From Clostridiaceae bacterium (GTDB lineage Bacteria; Bacillota; Clostridia; CAYPLH01; DUMO01), in contig DUMO01000064.1 of assembly GCA_012839865.1 (NCBI GenBank), positions 1-64,000 of the forward strand: 64,000 nucleotides of DNA, in the 5' to 3' direction. Below, in pieces: positions 8,264 to 15,930 of the stretch (its first letter is position 1; the number at the start of each line of letters is the position of its first letter). Position numbers and translations under genes: made by a program. Under the pieces are notes generated by a model. The model saw only the letters and a program-made list of their open reading frames with translations, did not search any database and had not been told where the DNA came from.

Positions 8264-9643
8264 ATGTCCAGCAGGATGCCTTTGAGGGAAAAGATGGCAT
8301 ATGGCGCAGGAGATATAGGCTTTAGCGCCGCAAGCACAATTATCAGCGTGTTTCTCCTTTTTTACCTTTCCGATGTTGTCAAAATAAATCCCGGATGGGT
8401 CGGAATTGCCCTGTTAGTCGCAAAGCTATGGGATGCCATTATTGACCCGTTTATCGGCAACATTTCAGACAAAACAGATACAAAATGGGGCAGGAGAAGG
8501 CCCTTTTTATTATACTTTGCAATACCTTTCGGCATAAGTTTCTCCCTTATCTGGACAGTTCCCCTTTTCGTTGAAACTTCAATGCTTGCCACCCTGCTTA
8601 TTATAATAATCATTTATATACTTCACATTACTTTTTACAGTGTAATGGCGGTGCCATATTCTTCCCTGTCTGCCGAGCTTACAGATGATTATGATGAACG
8701 CACCAGCCTTGCAGCCTGGAGAATGATCTTTTCCATCGTGGCAGGTCTTGTGGCGGCAGTTGCACCAAAAATGATCGTAGACCTTTTCCCTGATCAAATA
8801 AAAGGCTATGCCGTCATGGGAGCGGTATTCGGGCTTGTGATACTATTTTCTCCCCTGTTCGTGTTTTTTGGGTGCAGGGAAAATAATACGGTCAAGGGAG
8901 AAAGCACTTCCTCCCTTATTAAAAGCATGAAATTAACATTCAAAAACAAGCCTTTTATTCTGGTACTTATCATGTTTTTGCTCACCTGGCTGGCTATAGA
9001 AATAGTTAGCATGGTGCTGATGTTCTACATGAAGTATGTGCTGGACATGGAAGCCTACTCGGAAATAATATTAGGCATAATTTTCATTGTTGCTGCAGTA
9101 TTTTTACCTTTCTGGGTATGGTTTGCAAAACAGGCAGGCAAAAAGGCAGCGTATTTTGCCGGAATGATAGTTTTTATATTGCCCCTGCTGATAATATCAT
9201 TCCTCTCACATGGAACACCCACAGTCATTTACATCTTGTCAGCAGTTGCAGGCGTCGGTCTTTCCGCCGCTCACGTCATACCTTACTCCATCATCCCTGA
9301 CTGCATAGAATATGATGAGATGAAAACCGGTGAAAAAAGAGCGGGTGCATATTTCGGCATGGAGTCTTTCTTAAGGCAGCTATCAACCTCCCTTGGGGTT
9401 TTCATTACCGGGCTGGTGCTGGAATGGTCAGGCTATGTGGCTGACATGGTTCAACCCCGGTCGGCTATTATTGCGCTGAGAGCTCTTCTTGGCATTGTAC
9501 CGGGATTGATGATTGCTGCTGCAATTGTGGCAATGTGCTTCTACAGAATAGGCAAAAGGCAACATGAAGTAATAAAAAAAGCAGTAGCCAGAGGGAAGCG
9601 ATATAGAAGCAGCGATGCCGGGACAACTGCAACAAGCCGGTAA
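8264..9643 (+). CDS. GPH family sugar:cation symporter (MFS)
   Basis: Encodes 459 residues with about 12 membrane segments. The N-terminus (MAYGAGDIGFSAAST), DAIIDPFIGNISDKTDTKWGRRRPF and the later SIIPDCIEYDEMKTGEKRAG are hallmarks of glycoside-pentoside-hexuronide:cation symporters, which import oligosaccharides or glycosides with H+ or Na+. The ATG at 8264 is preferred over the upstream TTG because GGGGGTG precedes it. It stands alone; no glycosidase is adjacent, so the substrate cannot be inferred. Confidence 0.88.
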   Translation: MSSRMPLREKMAYGAGDIGFSAASTIISVFLLFYLSDVVKINPGWVGIALLVAKLWDAIIDPFIGNISDKTDTKWGRRRPFLLYFAIPFGISFSLIWTVPLFVETSMLATLLIIIIIYILHITFYSVMAVPYSSLSAELTDDYDERTSLAAWRMIFSIVAGLVAAVAPKMIVDLFPDQIKGYAVMGAVFGLVILFSPLFVFFGCRENNTVKGESTSSLIKSMKLTFKNKPFILVLIMFLLTWLAIEIVSMVLMFYMKYVLDMEAYSEIILGIIFIVAAVFLPFWVWFAKQAGKKAAYFAGMIVFILPLLIISFLSHGTPTVIYILSAVAGVGLSAAHVIPYSIIPDCIEYDEMKTGEKRAGAYFGMESFLRQLSTSLGVFITGLVLEWSGYVADMVQPRSAIIALRALLGIVPGLMIAAAIVAMCFYRIGKRQHEVIKKAVARGKRYRSSDAGTTATSR

Positions 9644-9753
9644 AGGCGAGTCGCATGATCACAGTTCTGCATGTGCCATTCTCAACAACCGAGCTCCACC
9701 GCAATTGGCTATTATTGTGCAAAGCAACTACCTTCCACAATACTTTTATTAGC

Positions 9754-9855
9754 TTATTTTGAAACACTCAATTTCTGTATTAGTGCCTCTTGTAGTACTT
9801 TTGAAAAGTTTATACCCGCTTTCTCAGCCTCAACACTTAAGGGGATTTTTAATAA
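9754..9855 (-). pseudogene. HicB-type antitoxin C-terminal remnant
   Basis: The frame ending at 9754 reads VEAEKAGINFSKVLQEALI, followed by QKLSVSK and a stop. This matches the C-terminal ribbon-helix-helix tail typical of HicB antitoxins (INFSQVLQEAL). There is no start codon, no N-terminal domain and no hicA toxin nearby, so it is a fragment. The rest of 9644-9907 holds no gene. Confidence 0.5.
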
Positions 9856-9907
9856 CCTCCTATATTAAGAAATTTTCTTGAATTTAAAATTTTGAGGCTC
9901 CGGGAAA

Positions 9908-10828
9908 TTACAGTTTCCCGAAATTTCGAAGGTATATTATATTTTGAATAATTCCATTTGATTTCCACCAGTTTTTGCTGATTGCCCATTCGTCGGGGTA
10001 CTCACTCCATGACCAGGGAATATTCCAGGAGCCATCGTCTAGCTGGGTTTTGATTATGAATTCACACTCATAGTCTGCGAGTTCCTTAACCTCTTTGTAT
10101 AATATGCTGTCCGGTGAGTTCAAAAAATGGGACGGTTTGCAAACATACAGGGTTTCCCATTCATCAGTATTCCTGTATATACAGCTTTTGACTCCCTCCA
10201 TCAGTTTGTTTTTAAGCCCTGCCAAATCTATAACGCCAGTTTCCTTTGATTCCTCAAGATACTCCATAAGACGTATATAACAAAGTACCAAAAACATATC
10301 ATTTTGCGTTCCGTCAGATATTAACCGTTTAAATGCCTCTTCTGCTATTCGGCAACCCAACTTGTAAAGCTTGCTGTCTCTGTCTGCAAAACGAATTATA
10401 AAACCTGCAAGACAAGCCGTCGGATTATAGTCATTGTGGATTTTCATGTCGTTTCTGTAATGCCACCAGGATGCGTGTGGGTAATCGTTATTGCTTTCAA
10501 TAATGTTGAGCCAAAGCTTGCCATTGAAGTTTTGACCGCTTTCAAGGTAACGAAGGATGCCTTTTATAATCGGGTGAGAGTTGTCGGTAAAATTAATTTC
10601 CCGCAGGATTTCAGTAGCTGTCCAGGTCTGAACAGGAGCGGAATTTGGGTTCCAGGAATCCGGTTCCAAAGCATGCCCGAAACCTCCATCTTCGTTCTGA
10701 TAACAGGCAAGAGCAGTTAAAACCTCATCATTGCTGCCAGCTTCAAAGTGATACCTCCACCTTGCAAGGTCAAGAGGCCTTGCATTTCTGTATATAAACT
10801 CTCTCGGCTTTTTGTAAGTCAGGTTCAT
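9908..10828 (-). CDS. Alpha/alpha-toroid (prenyltransferase/squalene-cyclase-like) protein
   Basis: Encodes 306 residues without a signal peptide. Two QW-like repeats (CYQNEDGGFGHALEP near the N-terminus and QLDDGSWNIPWSW near the C-terminus) are the mark of the terpenoid cyclase / protein prenyltransferase alpha-alpha barrel. It lacks the DxDD or DxxDD motifs of true cyclases, so an enzymatic cyclase is unlikely. A GGGGGGATG ribosome binding site precedes the ATG. It is monocistronic and its role is unknown. Confidence 0.6.
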   Translation of the reverse strand: MNLTYKKPREFIYRNARPLDLARWRYHFEAGSNDEVLTALACYQNEDGGFGHALEPDSWNPNSAPVQTWTATEILREINFTDNSHPIIKGILRYLESGQNFNGKLWLNIIESNNDYPHASWWHYRNDMKIHNDYNPTACLAGFIIRFADRDSKLYKLGCRIAEEAFKRLISDGTQNDMFLVLCYIRLMEYLEESKETGVIDLAGLKNKLMEGVKSCIYRNTDEWETLYVCKPSHFLNSPDSILYKEVKELADYECEFIIKTQLDDGSWNIPWSWSEYPDEWAISKNWWKSNGIIQNIIYLRNFGKL

Positions 10829-10975
10829 TATTCATCCCCCCATACATATAAAATTTAAAAGTTTCTCTGGCAAATAGATACATTTTCCAATAACTTATTG
10901 TCTATTACCTTAGTTTTAGTAACCTTAGATTAATTTCATTTTTCGGCAGTCTGATATCGCTACTTATATGTTCCA

Positions 10976-11353
10976 TTATTGTACCTCATTAAAACAACAA
11001 CGGGAAACAGCCTCGTCATATGGAATTTTAAGCAATTCTGCTCCTCTTTGCATACTAATTTCGTTTTCGTTTATTGCACGATACACTAACTGTTCAAATA
11101 AAGTGGAAACCTCTTTTTCAATTCGAGAAGGCTCATTTTTTCTCCAGCCTGGTTTTATCTCACCAACGCGGCTGCTATTTCCGCGGATCTCAAACACATA
11201 TGCCGGAACCCATTTCTTTTCAGGTATAGCAGGCTTTTTCGCAATACAATAGAGTTCTATTTCACCATCAGTTAATTCAGGTACATCAATAAAGTCATTA
11301 AAAATAACTGGTTGATTATTATAATAAGCTATCCTGCAGAACTTCCCATTCAT
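10976..11353 (-). pseudogene. Chimeric remnant: GNAT N-terminus joined to ImmA/IrrE-like tail
   Basis: The first half (ELTDGEIELYCIAKKPAIPE, KKWVPAYVFEI, SRVGEI) is the N-terminus of a GNAT acetyltransferase unlike the intact one next door. After about 11152 the frame changes to EKEVSTLFEQLVYRAINENE and ISMQRGAELLKIPYDEA, which resembles the C-terminal tail of ImmA/IrrE or XRE-linked metallopeptidases. Neither half is a complete domain. The upstream end overlaps the 3' end of the neighbouring GNAT gene. Best read as a deletion junction left between two former genes. Confidence 0.55.
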
Positions 11354-11882
11354 CTTTAAGGATGGCATATGAATACTCATCCCCATATTTCTTGTCTGAA
11401 TATTTATTTGCTGGTCGTGCTTCAAGAAAACAACCTTCTCTGCGCATGCCTATTCGTTCCATAACACGATATGAGCCATAGTTTTCTGCATCACAATGAG
11501 CAGTAATCCTGTGTAATCCCAATTCGCTGAATCCAAACTCCAAAATACGTTTACCCATTTCAGTACCGAAGCCCTGTTTCCAGTAATCTCTGTGTAAAAT
11601 CCAGCCAATTTCAGCTTCATCATTGCTTGAAATAGCTAAATTGCATGCACCTATAAGCCTTCGGTTTGATTTTAATACAACAGCAAACTGATAATTGCTG
11701 CAGGGGTTTTCCTTTGCTTGCGCAATAGCTTGAGAAATAAATGCTTTGGTTTGAGACTCATCATTTGGTCCCCAAACCATATACTGAATATTTTCAGCTG
11801 CACTTGCATAAGCATGAACCGCTTCAAAATCGGTTTCCTCAAATGGCCGTAAAATCAATCTCTCTGTTTCAAGAGTTTTCAT
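11319..11882 (-). CDS. GNAT family N-acetyltransferase (RimJ/RimL type)
   Basis: Encodes 187 residues from MKTLETERLILRPF. The fold is complete: IGWILHRDYWKQGFGTE carries the acetyl-CoA pyrophosphate-binding loop, and LGLHRITAHCDAENYGSYRV with MERIGMRREG completes the domain. It transfers an acetyl group to an amine, possibly a ribosomal protein N-terminus or a small-molecule amine; the substrate is not readable. The start at 11882 has GGAG upstream. The gene lies behind a leader with its own promoter and a terminator hairpin (11965-11999), so expression probably depends on attenuation. Confidence 0.82.
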   Translation of the reverse strand: MKTLETERLILRPFEETDFEAVHAYASAAENIQYMVWGPNDESQTKAFISQAIAQAKENPCSNYQFAVVLKSNRRLIGACNLAISSNDEAEIGWILHRDYWKQGFGTEMGKRILEFGFSELGLHRITAHCDAENYGSYRVMERIGMRREGCFLEARPANKYSDKKYGDEYSYAILKDEWEVLQDSLL

Positions 11883-11931
11883 ACTCCCCATCTCCATTCT
11901 TGTTATCATTATGCCAATCTGCTGCTGCGCA

Positions 11932-12110
11932 CTAGCATATTGCACAGCCTTTGAAATGAAAAAACCCCGCAGAAATCACTTTTATGTGACTCCGCGGGGT
12001 AAATTTTTCCGCGTGTAAGGCTTTAATGCCCCCATACAGCTCAAGCTTGAAGCTCTTATGCATGCTCACCGTTTTGGAATATTATTACATGGCAGGCTTA
12101 AGTTTGTCAA
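11932..12110 (-). promoter_or_regulatory. Promoter, uORF and attenuator leader of the GNAT gene
   Basis: On the minus strand a TTGACA (12105-12110) and an AATAAT (12081-12086, extended TG) sit 18 bp apart. The predicted transcript holds a hairpin around CAUAAGAGCU...AGCUGUAUG and a CGCGG element able to pair with the CCGCG that forms the left arm of the downstream terminator, so alternative folds are possible. A 43-codon ORF (ATG 12063 to TAG 11932) runs straight through the terminator, although its ribosome binding site is poor. This is the layout of a riboswitch or translation-coupled attenuator; no known class was recognised. Confidence 0.55.
11959..11999 (-). terminator. Intrinsic terminator in the GNAT leader
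   Basis: CCCCGC...GUGA / UCAC...GCGGGG hairpin followed on the minus strand by six T (11959-11964). It lies between the leader promoter and the GNAT start, so it must be read through for expression. Confidence 0.8.
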
Positions 12111-12148
12111 GTACAATTGGTAAGTTCTCCTGAATATATTATATTATA

Positions 12149-12373
12149 CTAGTCAACATCCCTGTGCATGCAACTGTCACAATCATTGCAGCACCCTTTA
12201 AAACTGGTCTTGCCTGAACTTCTGGTATTTATATAAATTCCCGAATACACCTGGCTTGTATCAGAAGAATTGCAATTTGGACATACAATCTTTGCATTTC
12301 CCCTGTCCTTCATTGATAGCGTAAGCTCAAATTTCTCATTGCAATGGTTACATTCAAATTCATATCTGGGCAT
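12149..12373 (-). CDS. FmdB-family zinc ribbon protein
   Basis: Encodes 74 residues starting MPRYEFECNHCNEKFELTLS, the FmdB/CxxC_CxxC_SSSS zinc-ribbon signature, with a second pair CPNC, and a Cys-rich tail (CCNDCDSCMH) that may bind another metal. These are small putative regulatory proteins of unknown mechanism. The ATG at 12373 is preceded by GGGAGATT. A preceding in-frame TTG is not needed. Confidence 0.85.
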   Translation of the reverse strand: MPRYEFECNHCNEKFELTLSMKDRGNAKIVCPNCNSSDTSQVYSGIYINTRSSGKTSFKGCCNDCDSCMHRDVD

Positions 12374-12592
12374 AAGCAATCTCCCTTCTATAATACCTTG
12401 GGTATTAATTCTATCATTTATTATTTGAACTAAGTTAAGAGTGGTTGCGTTTATTTAAGATTATAAATAAGTACTGGAATAAAATCAATGGGGTCTCATC
12501 CACGGTATCTTGACAATCGTTTTGTACTCCTTTTGTTTGCAGTTATTGAAGAATTAGTTAAGGTTTTGAAAGACATTGTTAAAAATATATAC

Positions 12593-12621
12593 TTTACAAA
12601 AGCAGAATGAGATGTTATAAT
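12593..12621 (+). promoter_or_regulatory. Promoter of tRNA-Thr
   Basis: TTTACA (12593-12598) and TATAAT (12616-12621) with a 17-bp spacer, ending 24 bp before the mature tRNA. Confidence 0.8.
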
Positions 12622-12645
12622 GCATAATGTTCGCAAATTGAATGT

Positions 12646-12721
12646 GCCCTCATAGCTCAGTAGGCAGAGCGCATCCATGGTAAGGATGAGGTCATCGGTT
12701 CGATTCCGATTGAGGGCTCCA
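12646..12721 (+). tRNA. tRNA-Thr (anticodon GGT)
   Basis: Full cloverleaf: acceptor GCCCTCA pairs with TGAGGGC, D arm AGCTCAGTAGGCAGAGC, anticodon arm CATCC-ATGGTAA-GGATG with anticodon GGT, T arm with GGTTCGATTCC, and encoded CCA (12719-12721). It reads ACC codons. A promoter lies upstream and a terminator downstream, so it is a single-gene unit. Confidence 0.96.
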
Positions 12722-12783
12722 CATTACAAGATACACTTTGAAAAAAGTGCAACAATATTGCAACAACCAAAGAAAAATTAAGG

Positions 12784-12815
12784 AGCTTGATTTAGAAAAT
12801 AAATCGAGCTTTTTT
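12784..12815 (+). terminator. Intrinsic terminator after tRNA-Thr
   Basis: AGCTTGATTT / AAATCGAGCT stem with a run of T after it (12810-12815). The stretch 12722-13049 holds this, the SDR terminator and no gene. Confidence 0.85.
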
Positions 12816-12973
12816 GTTTTTCCCCGGACATTATTGAATCTTCTTATCGATTTCAAAATACAGAATCCATAAAATAATTTTAAAGGTACACCGTTTCTGC
12901 TTCCGGAAAATATTGCAAATAAATATTCACATAAACCTTGATGCTCAAGTTACTATTGTTGTCTAAACAATCC

Positions 12974-13018
12974 AAAAAACACCATTCAAGCATTGCTATT
13001 CATGCCTGAATGGTGTTT
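12974..13018 (-). terminator. Intrinsic terminator after the SDR gene
   Basis: AACACCATTCA / TGAATGGTGTT hairpin with an inner GCAT/ATGC pair; six T follow on the minus strand (12974-12979). Confidence 0.8.
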
Positions 13019-13049
13019 ATTATCTGATTGGCGTTACCTGAGTTAGCAT

Positions 13050-13838
13050 CTAAATCAGCCTGTCCCTGCGAAAGCCCGCAGTCATGAAACGCCATGCCGC
13101 CTTTCTGTTCGTCAGCCAGGCGATTTGTGTGTCATTCTTGTTATTACTGAGCATTTTAGATACAAAAAATTTTGCGACTGTTTCCGGTCTATCGCCCAGT
13201 ATGTTGAATATCTTTCTGAACTTTTCATCTGTGATGACCTCAGACTGCTCTCCATCGGGATTTTTTGTGATGAAATCGGTCAACATCATGCCCGGGGACA
13301 AACGCCCGGCTATTACACCGGTACCCTTCAGTTCCCTGGCAAGTCCCTTCATGAAGTACGTTAATGCACACTTGCTGGTCCCATAAAGGATTGTCTTTAC
13401 CTGTATCATGTTGTTGGAGCCCAGGCCCTCCATACTGTATATGGCGCCATGTCCTTGTTTTAACATTCCCGCTGCCGCAATTTGAGAACCATATATCATG
13501 CCGAGAATATTTGTCTTTATGACATTTGCAGTATAGGTTTCACCCGTTTCCCACGAAAACACATGCGGTGTGTTTTGTCCCGCGTTATTGATCCATATAT
13601 CTATACTGCCCCACCGCTCCATGGAAGCATCCCAGAGGTTATGCAGGCTTGCCTTTTCCTGGACGTTGCATTGAATATAGATGTATTTTCCCTCATAAGA
13701 TGCCAGTTCCGCATGCGCTGCTTCCGGCATGGCTTCACTTCTGCCAGATAGCGTAACGTTACAGCCTGCTTTCAGAAATTCCTTTGCCATTGAAAAACCA
13801 ATACCGCGTGTACTGCCGGTTATCACCACATTTTTCAC
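13050..13838 (-). CDS. Short-chain dehydrogenase/reductase
   Basis: Encodes 262 residues of a classical SDR: cofactor loop TGSTRGIG (7-14), NNAG (84-87) and the Tyr152/Lys156 pair in YGTSK, with a Ser at about 135. It is an NAD(P)-dependent oxidoreductase with an unknown alcohol or ketone substrate. The GTG at 13838 is chosen because AAGGAGGG is correctly spaced from it; the TTG six bases earlier overlaps the Shine-Dalgarno spacing. The long C-terminal part (ILGDRPETVAKFFVSKML onward) is unusual for a minimal SDR. Monocistronic, with its own terminator. Confidence 0.9.
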   Translation of the reverse strand: MKNVVITGSTRGIGFSMAKEFLKAGCNVTLSGRSEAMPEAAHAELASYEGKYIYIQCNVQEKASLHNLWDASMERWGSIDIWINNAGQNTPHVFSWETGETYTANVIKTNILGMIYGSQIAAAGMLKQGHGAIYSMEGLGSNNMIQVKTILYGTSKCALTYFMKGLARELKGTGVIAGRLSPGMMLTDFITKNPDGEQSEVITDEKFRKIFNILGDRPETVAKFFVSKMLSNNKNDTQIAWLTNRKAAWRFMTAGFRRDRLI

Positions 13839-13877
13839 AAACAACCCTCCTTATCTTTGTTTACCCATTCATTTAGG

Positions 13878-14048
13878 TTATAATACCATATTGCCCATTT
13901 GGCTCATCACCATTTTATAATATTGCCCTTTCTTGTTCATAAGGCTTTCATGGTTTCCGCTCTCTAATATTCTTCCATCACTGATAACCATAATATGGTC
14001 TGCATCCCTTATCGTAGACAGACGATGGGCTATACCGTATAAACTCAT
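13878..14048 (-). pseudogene. 3' remnant of an ABC exporter ATPase
   Basis: The frame reads [20 protein letters not shown], then [13 protein letters not shown] and a normal C-terminal end, with TAA at 13878. This is the H-loop and tail of an MsbA/LmrA-type ABC exporter ATPase. Walker A, the signature motif and the membrane domain are absent upstream. Confidence 0.8.
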
Positions 14049-14298
14049 ATTTGAATCACTGTCTTTCTAATAAGTCAAATTTTCATATCATCATTATACA
14101 ATTATACATACTTTTTTAATATCGTAAATCTACATATTTTGAGTCATTTTGCACGGACGAAAAAGTCATCTCTCTTTAAGATGTACAACTGATTATTTTC
14201 CTGTTTTATTGCATTGGTAATATTACTCAGGCTGATAGTTGATAAAAAAATAGGGATCTATGGGAAAATGGCGTCCGAAATATGCTCCTATCATGAGA

Positions 14299-14340
14299 AA
14301 AGTCGGTTATAACTTCAGAGTTATAAAAAGTATCGACTTT
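14299..14340. repeat. Nested inverted repeat upstream of the enolase-superfamily gene
   Basis: A perfect 8-bp stem TTATAACT / AGTTATAA (loop TCAG) lies inside an outer AAAGTCG / CGACTTT pair. It stands 38-79 bp upstream of the promoter at 14378, so it could be an operator or a terminator of an earlier unit without a T-run. The remainder of 14049-14468 contains no gene. Confidence 0.5.
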
Positions 14341-14377
14341 GTGACTATCACGAGATGAGAAACAGTACTTTTACACA

Positions 14378-14407
14378 TTTACAATTTCATACAAATAATG
14401 CTATAAT
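14378..14407 (+). promoter_or_regulatory. Promoter of the enolase-superfamily gene
   Basis: TTTACA (14378-14383) and TATAAT (14402-14407), 18-bp spacer, about 60 bp before the chosen start. Confidence 0.65.
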
Positions 14408-14468
14408 AAGTTAAATTTCATTTATGGCAAGTTTGTTATATCGGTTTACAACAGAAAGGGTATGTACT

Positions 14469-15758
14469 ATGCACAGGACCGTAAAAACAGGCAGTAACTT
14501 TGAACGCGAACCGCTTATAAAACCATTTGGATTCAAAGGAAGTTATCTGGATGAATTGTGGCAGGTTTCCGTATATATGGAAGGACAGTCGGGATACCGT
14601 TCTGTAGGATTGGGCACCCAGAGCGTCCTGTGGTCGGATGCAGATGTTTTCTCCAGCCACTCGCAAGCCGCCGGTAATTGCCTGATGTACTTGATAACGG
14701 ATCATGCCCTGAAAATAGCACGGAATCTTTCATTTGAAAATCCGATTGATTTACTGGATCAGCTCCTTCCTCAGGTTTATGAATATGGCAGGAAAATAAC
14801 CTGCAATCCAAAGCTTCGTGCAACATTTGTGCTGAACGCGCTGGTTGCACTTGATAACGCTGCATGGCTGCTCTATTGCCATGAAAACAACATTGGTAAT
14901 TTTGATGACATGATACCTGAAAACATCCGTCCGGCGCTTTCGTACAGGCATGATAGACTCGCCGGCATACCGCTGATAACTTATGGTACATCTTCTCAAG
15001 ATATTGTCAACCTCGTAAATAGCGGCAGTTTTTTCCTGAAAATTAAAATAGGCTCCGATCCTGAGAAAGATGGAGACCCTGAAAAAATGCTCGGCTGGGA
15101 TAAAAAGAGGCTGACCTCCATCCATGAAATATTACGTGATACATCGACGCAGTACACAGAGAACGGACATATCGCATACTATCTTGACGCCAATGGCCGT
15201 TATGACAGCAAGGAACGCCTTCTCAGGCTTCTGGACCATGCAGATAAAATAGGTGCCCTCGACCGGATTGTCATTTTGGAAGAGCCTTTCCCCGAAGATT
15301 ACAAAGCTGATGTACACGATATTCCTGTACGGCTTGCGGCAGATGAGAGCGTGCATTCGGATACAGACGCCACGGAACGTATTGAACTGGGTTACCGCGC
15401 CATTGCCCTAAAGCCAATAGCGAAAACAATGAGCATGAGCCTTAAAATTTGCAAGGCTGCATTTGAAAAAGGCATCCCATGTTTTTGCGCGGATTTGACT
15501 GTAAATCCTGTTCTGGTAGACTGGAATAAAAATATAGCCGCGCGTTTGGCGCCGCTTCCCGGAATGAATGTAGGAGTGCTGGAGTCCAACGGCTGCCAGA
15601 ATTACAGCAGGTGGGACAAGTTGAAGTCCTACCATCCTTATAAAGGTGCAGAATGGATCGACTGTAAATCAGGCCTGTTTATGCTGAATGATGATTTTTA
15701 TAAGGAAAGCGGAGGCATTTTTAGGACAAGCAAACACTATGCGTCGCTGCTGAAATAG
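14469..15758 (+). CDS. Enolase-superfamily (mandelate racemase/muconate lactonizing-like) enzyme
   Basis: Encodes 429 residues. The superfamily catalytic set is present in order: KIK (Lys191/Lys193), metal ligands Asp240 in YYLDANGRY, Glu271 in LEEPF and Asp292 in AADES, and Lys315 in ALKP. It should abstract a proton alpha to a carboxylate on a sugar acid or amino-acid derivative; the substrate is not readable. The ATG at 14469 follows GAAAGGG at 8 bp; an upstream in-frame ATG lacks a site. It precedes a ceramidase-like gene and the AraC/ABC sugar cluster, so a role in catabolism of a carbohydrate-derived acid is plausible (inference). Confidence 0.85.
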   Translation: MHRTVKTGSNFEREPLIKPFGFKGSYLDELWQVSVYMEGQSGYRSVGLGTQSVLWSDADVFSSHSQAAGNCLMYLITDHALKIARNLSFENPIDLLDQLLPQVYEYGRKITCNPKLRATFVLNALVALDNAAWLLYCHENNIGNFDDMIPENIRPALSYRHDRLAGIPLITYGTSSQDIVNLVNSGSFFLKIKIGSDPEKDGDPEKMLGWDKKRLTSIHEILRDTSTQYTENGHIAYYLDANGRYDSKERLLRLLDHADKIGALDRIVILEEPFPEDYKADVHDIPVRLAADESVHSDTDATERIELGYRAIALKPIAKTMSMSLKICKAAFEKGIPCFCADLTVNPVLVDWNKNIAARLAPLPGMNVGVLESNGCQNYSRWDKLKSYHPYKGAEWIDCKSGLFMLNDDFYKESGGIFRTSKHYASLLK

Positions 15759-15930
15759 AGTCCAAACCAACCTTGACCATGGTTGGTCACGGACGTCATA
15801 CCGCCGCAGAATTACCAGATGGCTTGTATTATATTAGTACCGCTGCCAATTGTATCGATATATCCATTTTTACAAAAACATTTTGTGAAAGGAATATTGG
15901 CTGGTTCAATGAAAGGATGATAAAACAATT

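Noticed and set aside
9468-9767. 99-codon minus-strand ORF
   Set aside because: It is antisense to the 3' end of the sugar symporter and has no independent support.
12488-12610. 40-codon plus-strand ORF beginning MGSHPRYLDNRF
   Set aside because: No Shine-Dalgarno before the ATG and it overlaps the tRNA promoter; no family recognised.
12719-12760. Possible phage/ICE attachment site at the 3' end of tRNA-Thr (TGCAACAA repeats)
   Set aside because: No integrase, no second copy of the tRNA 3' end and no mobile-element genes follow; too weak to report as att.
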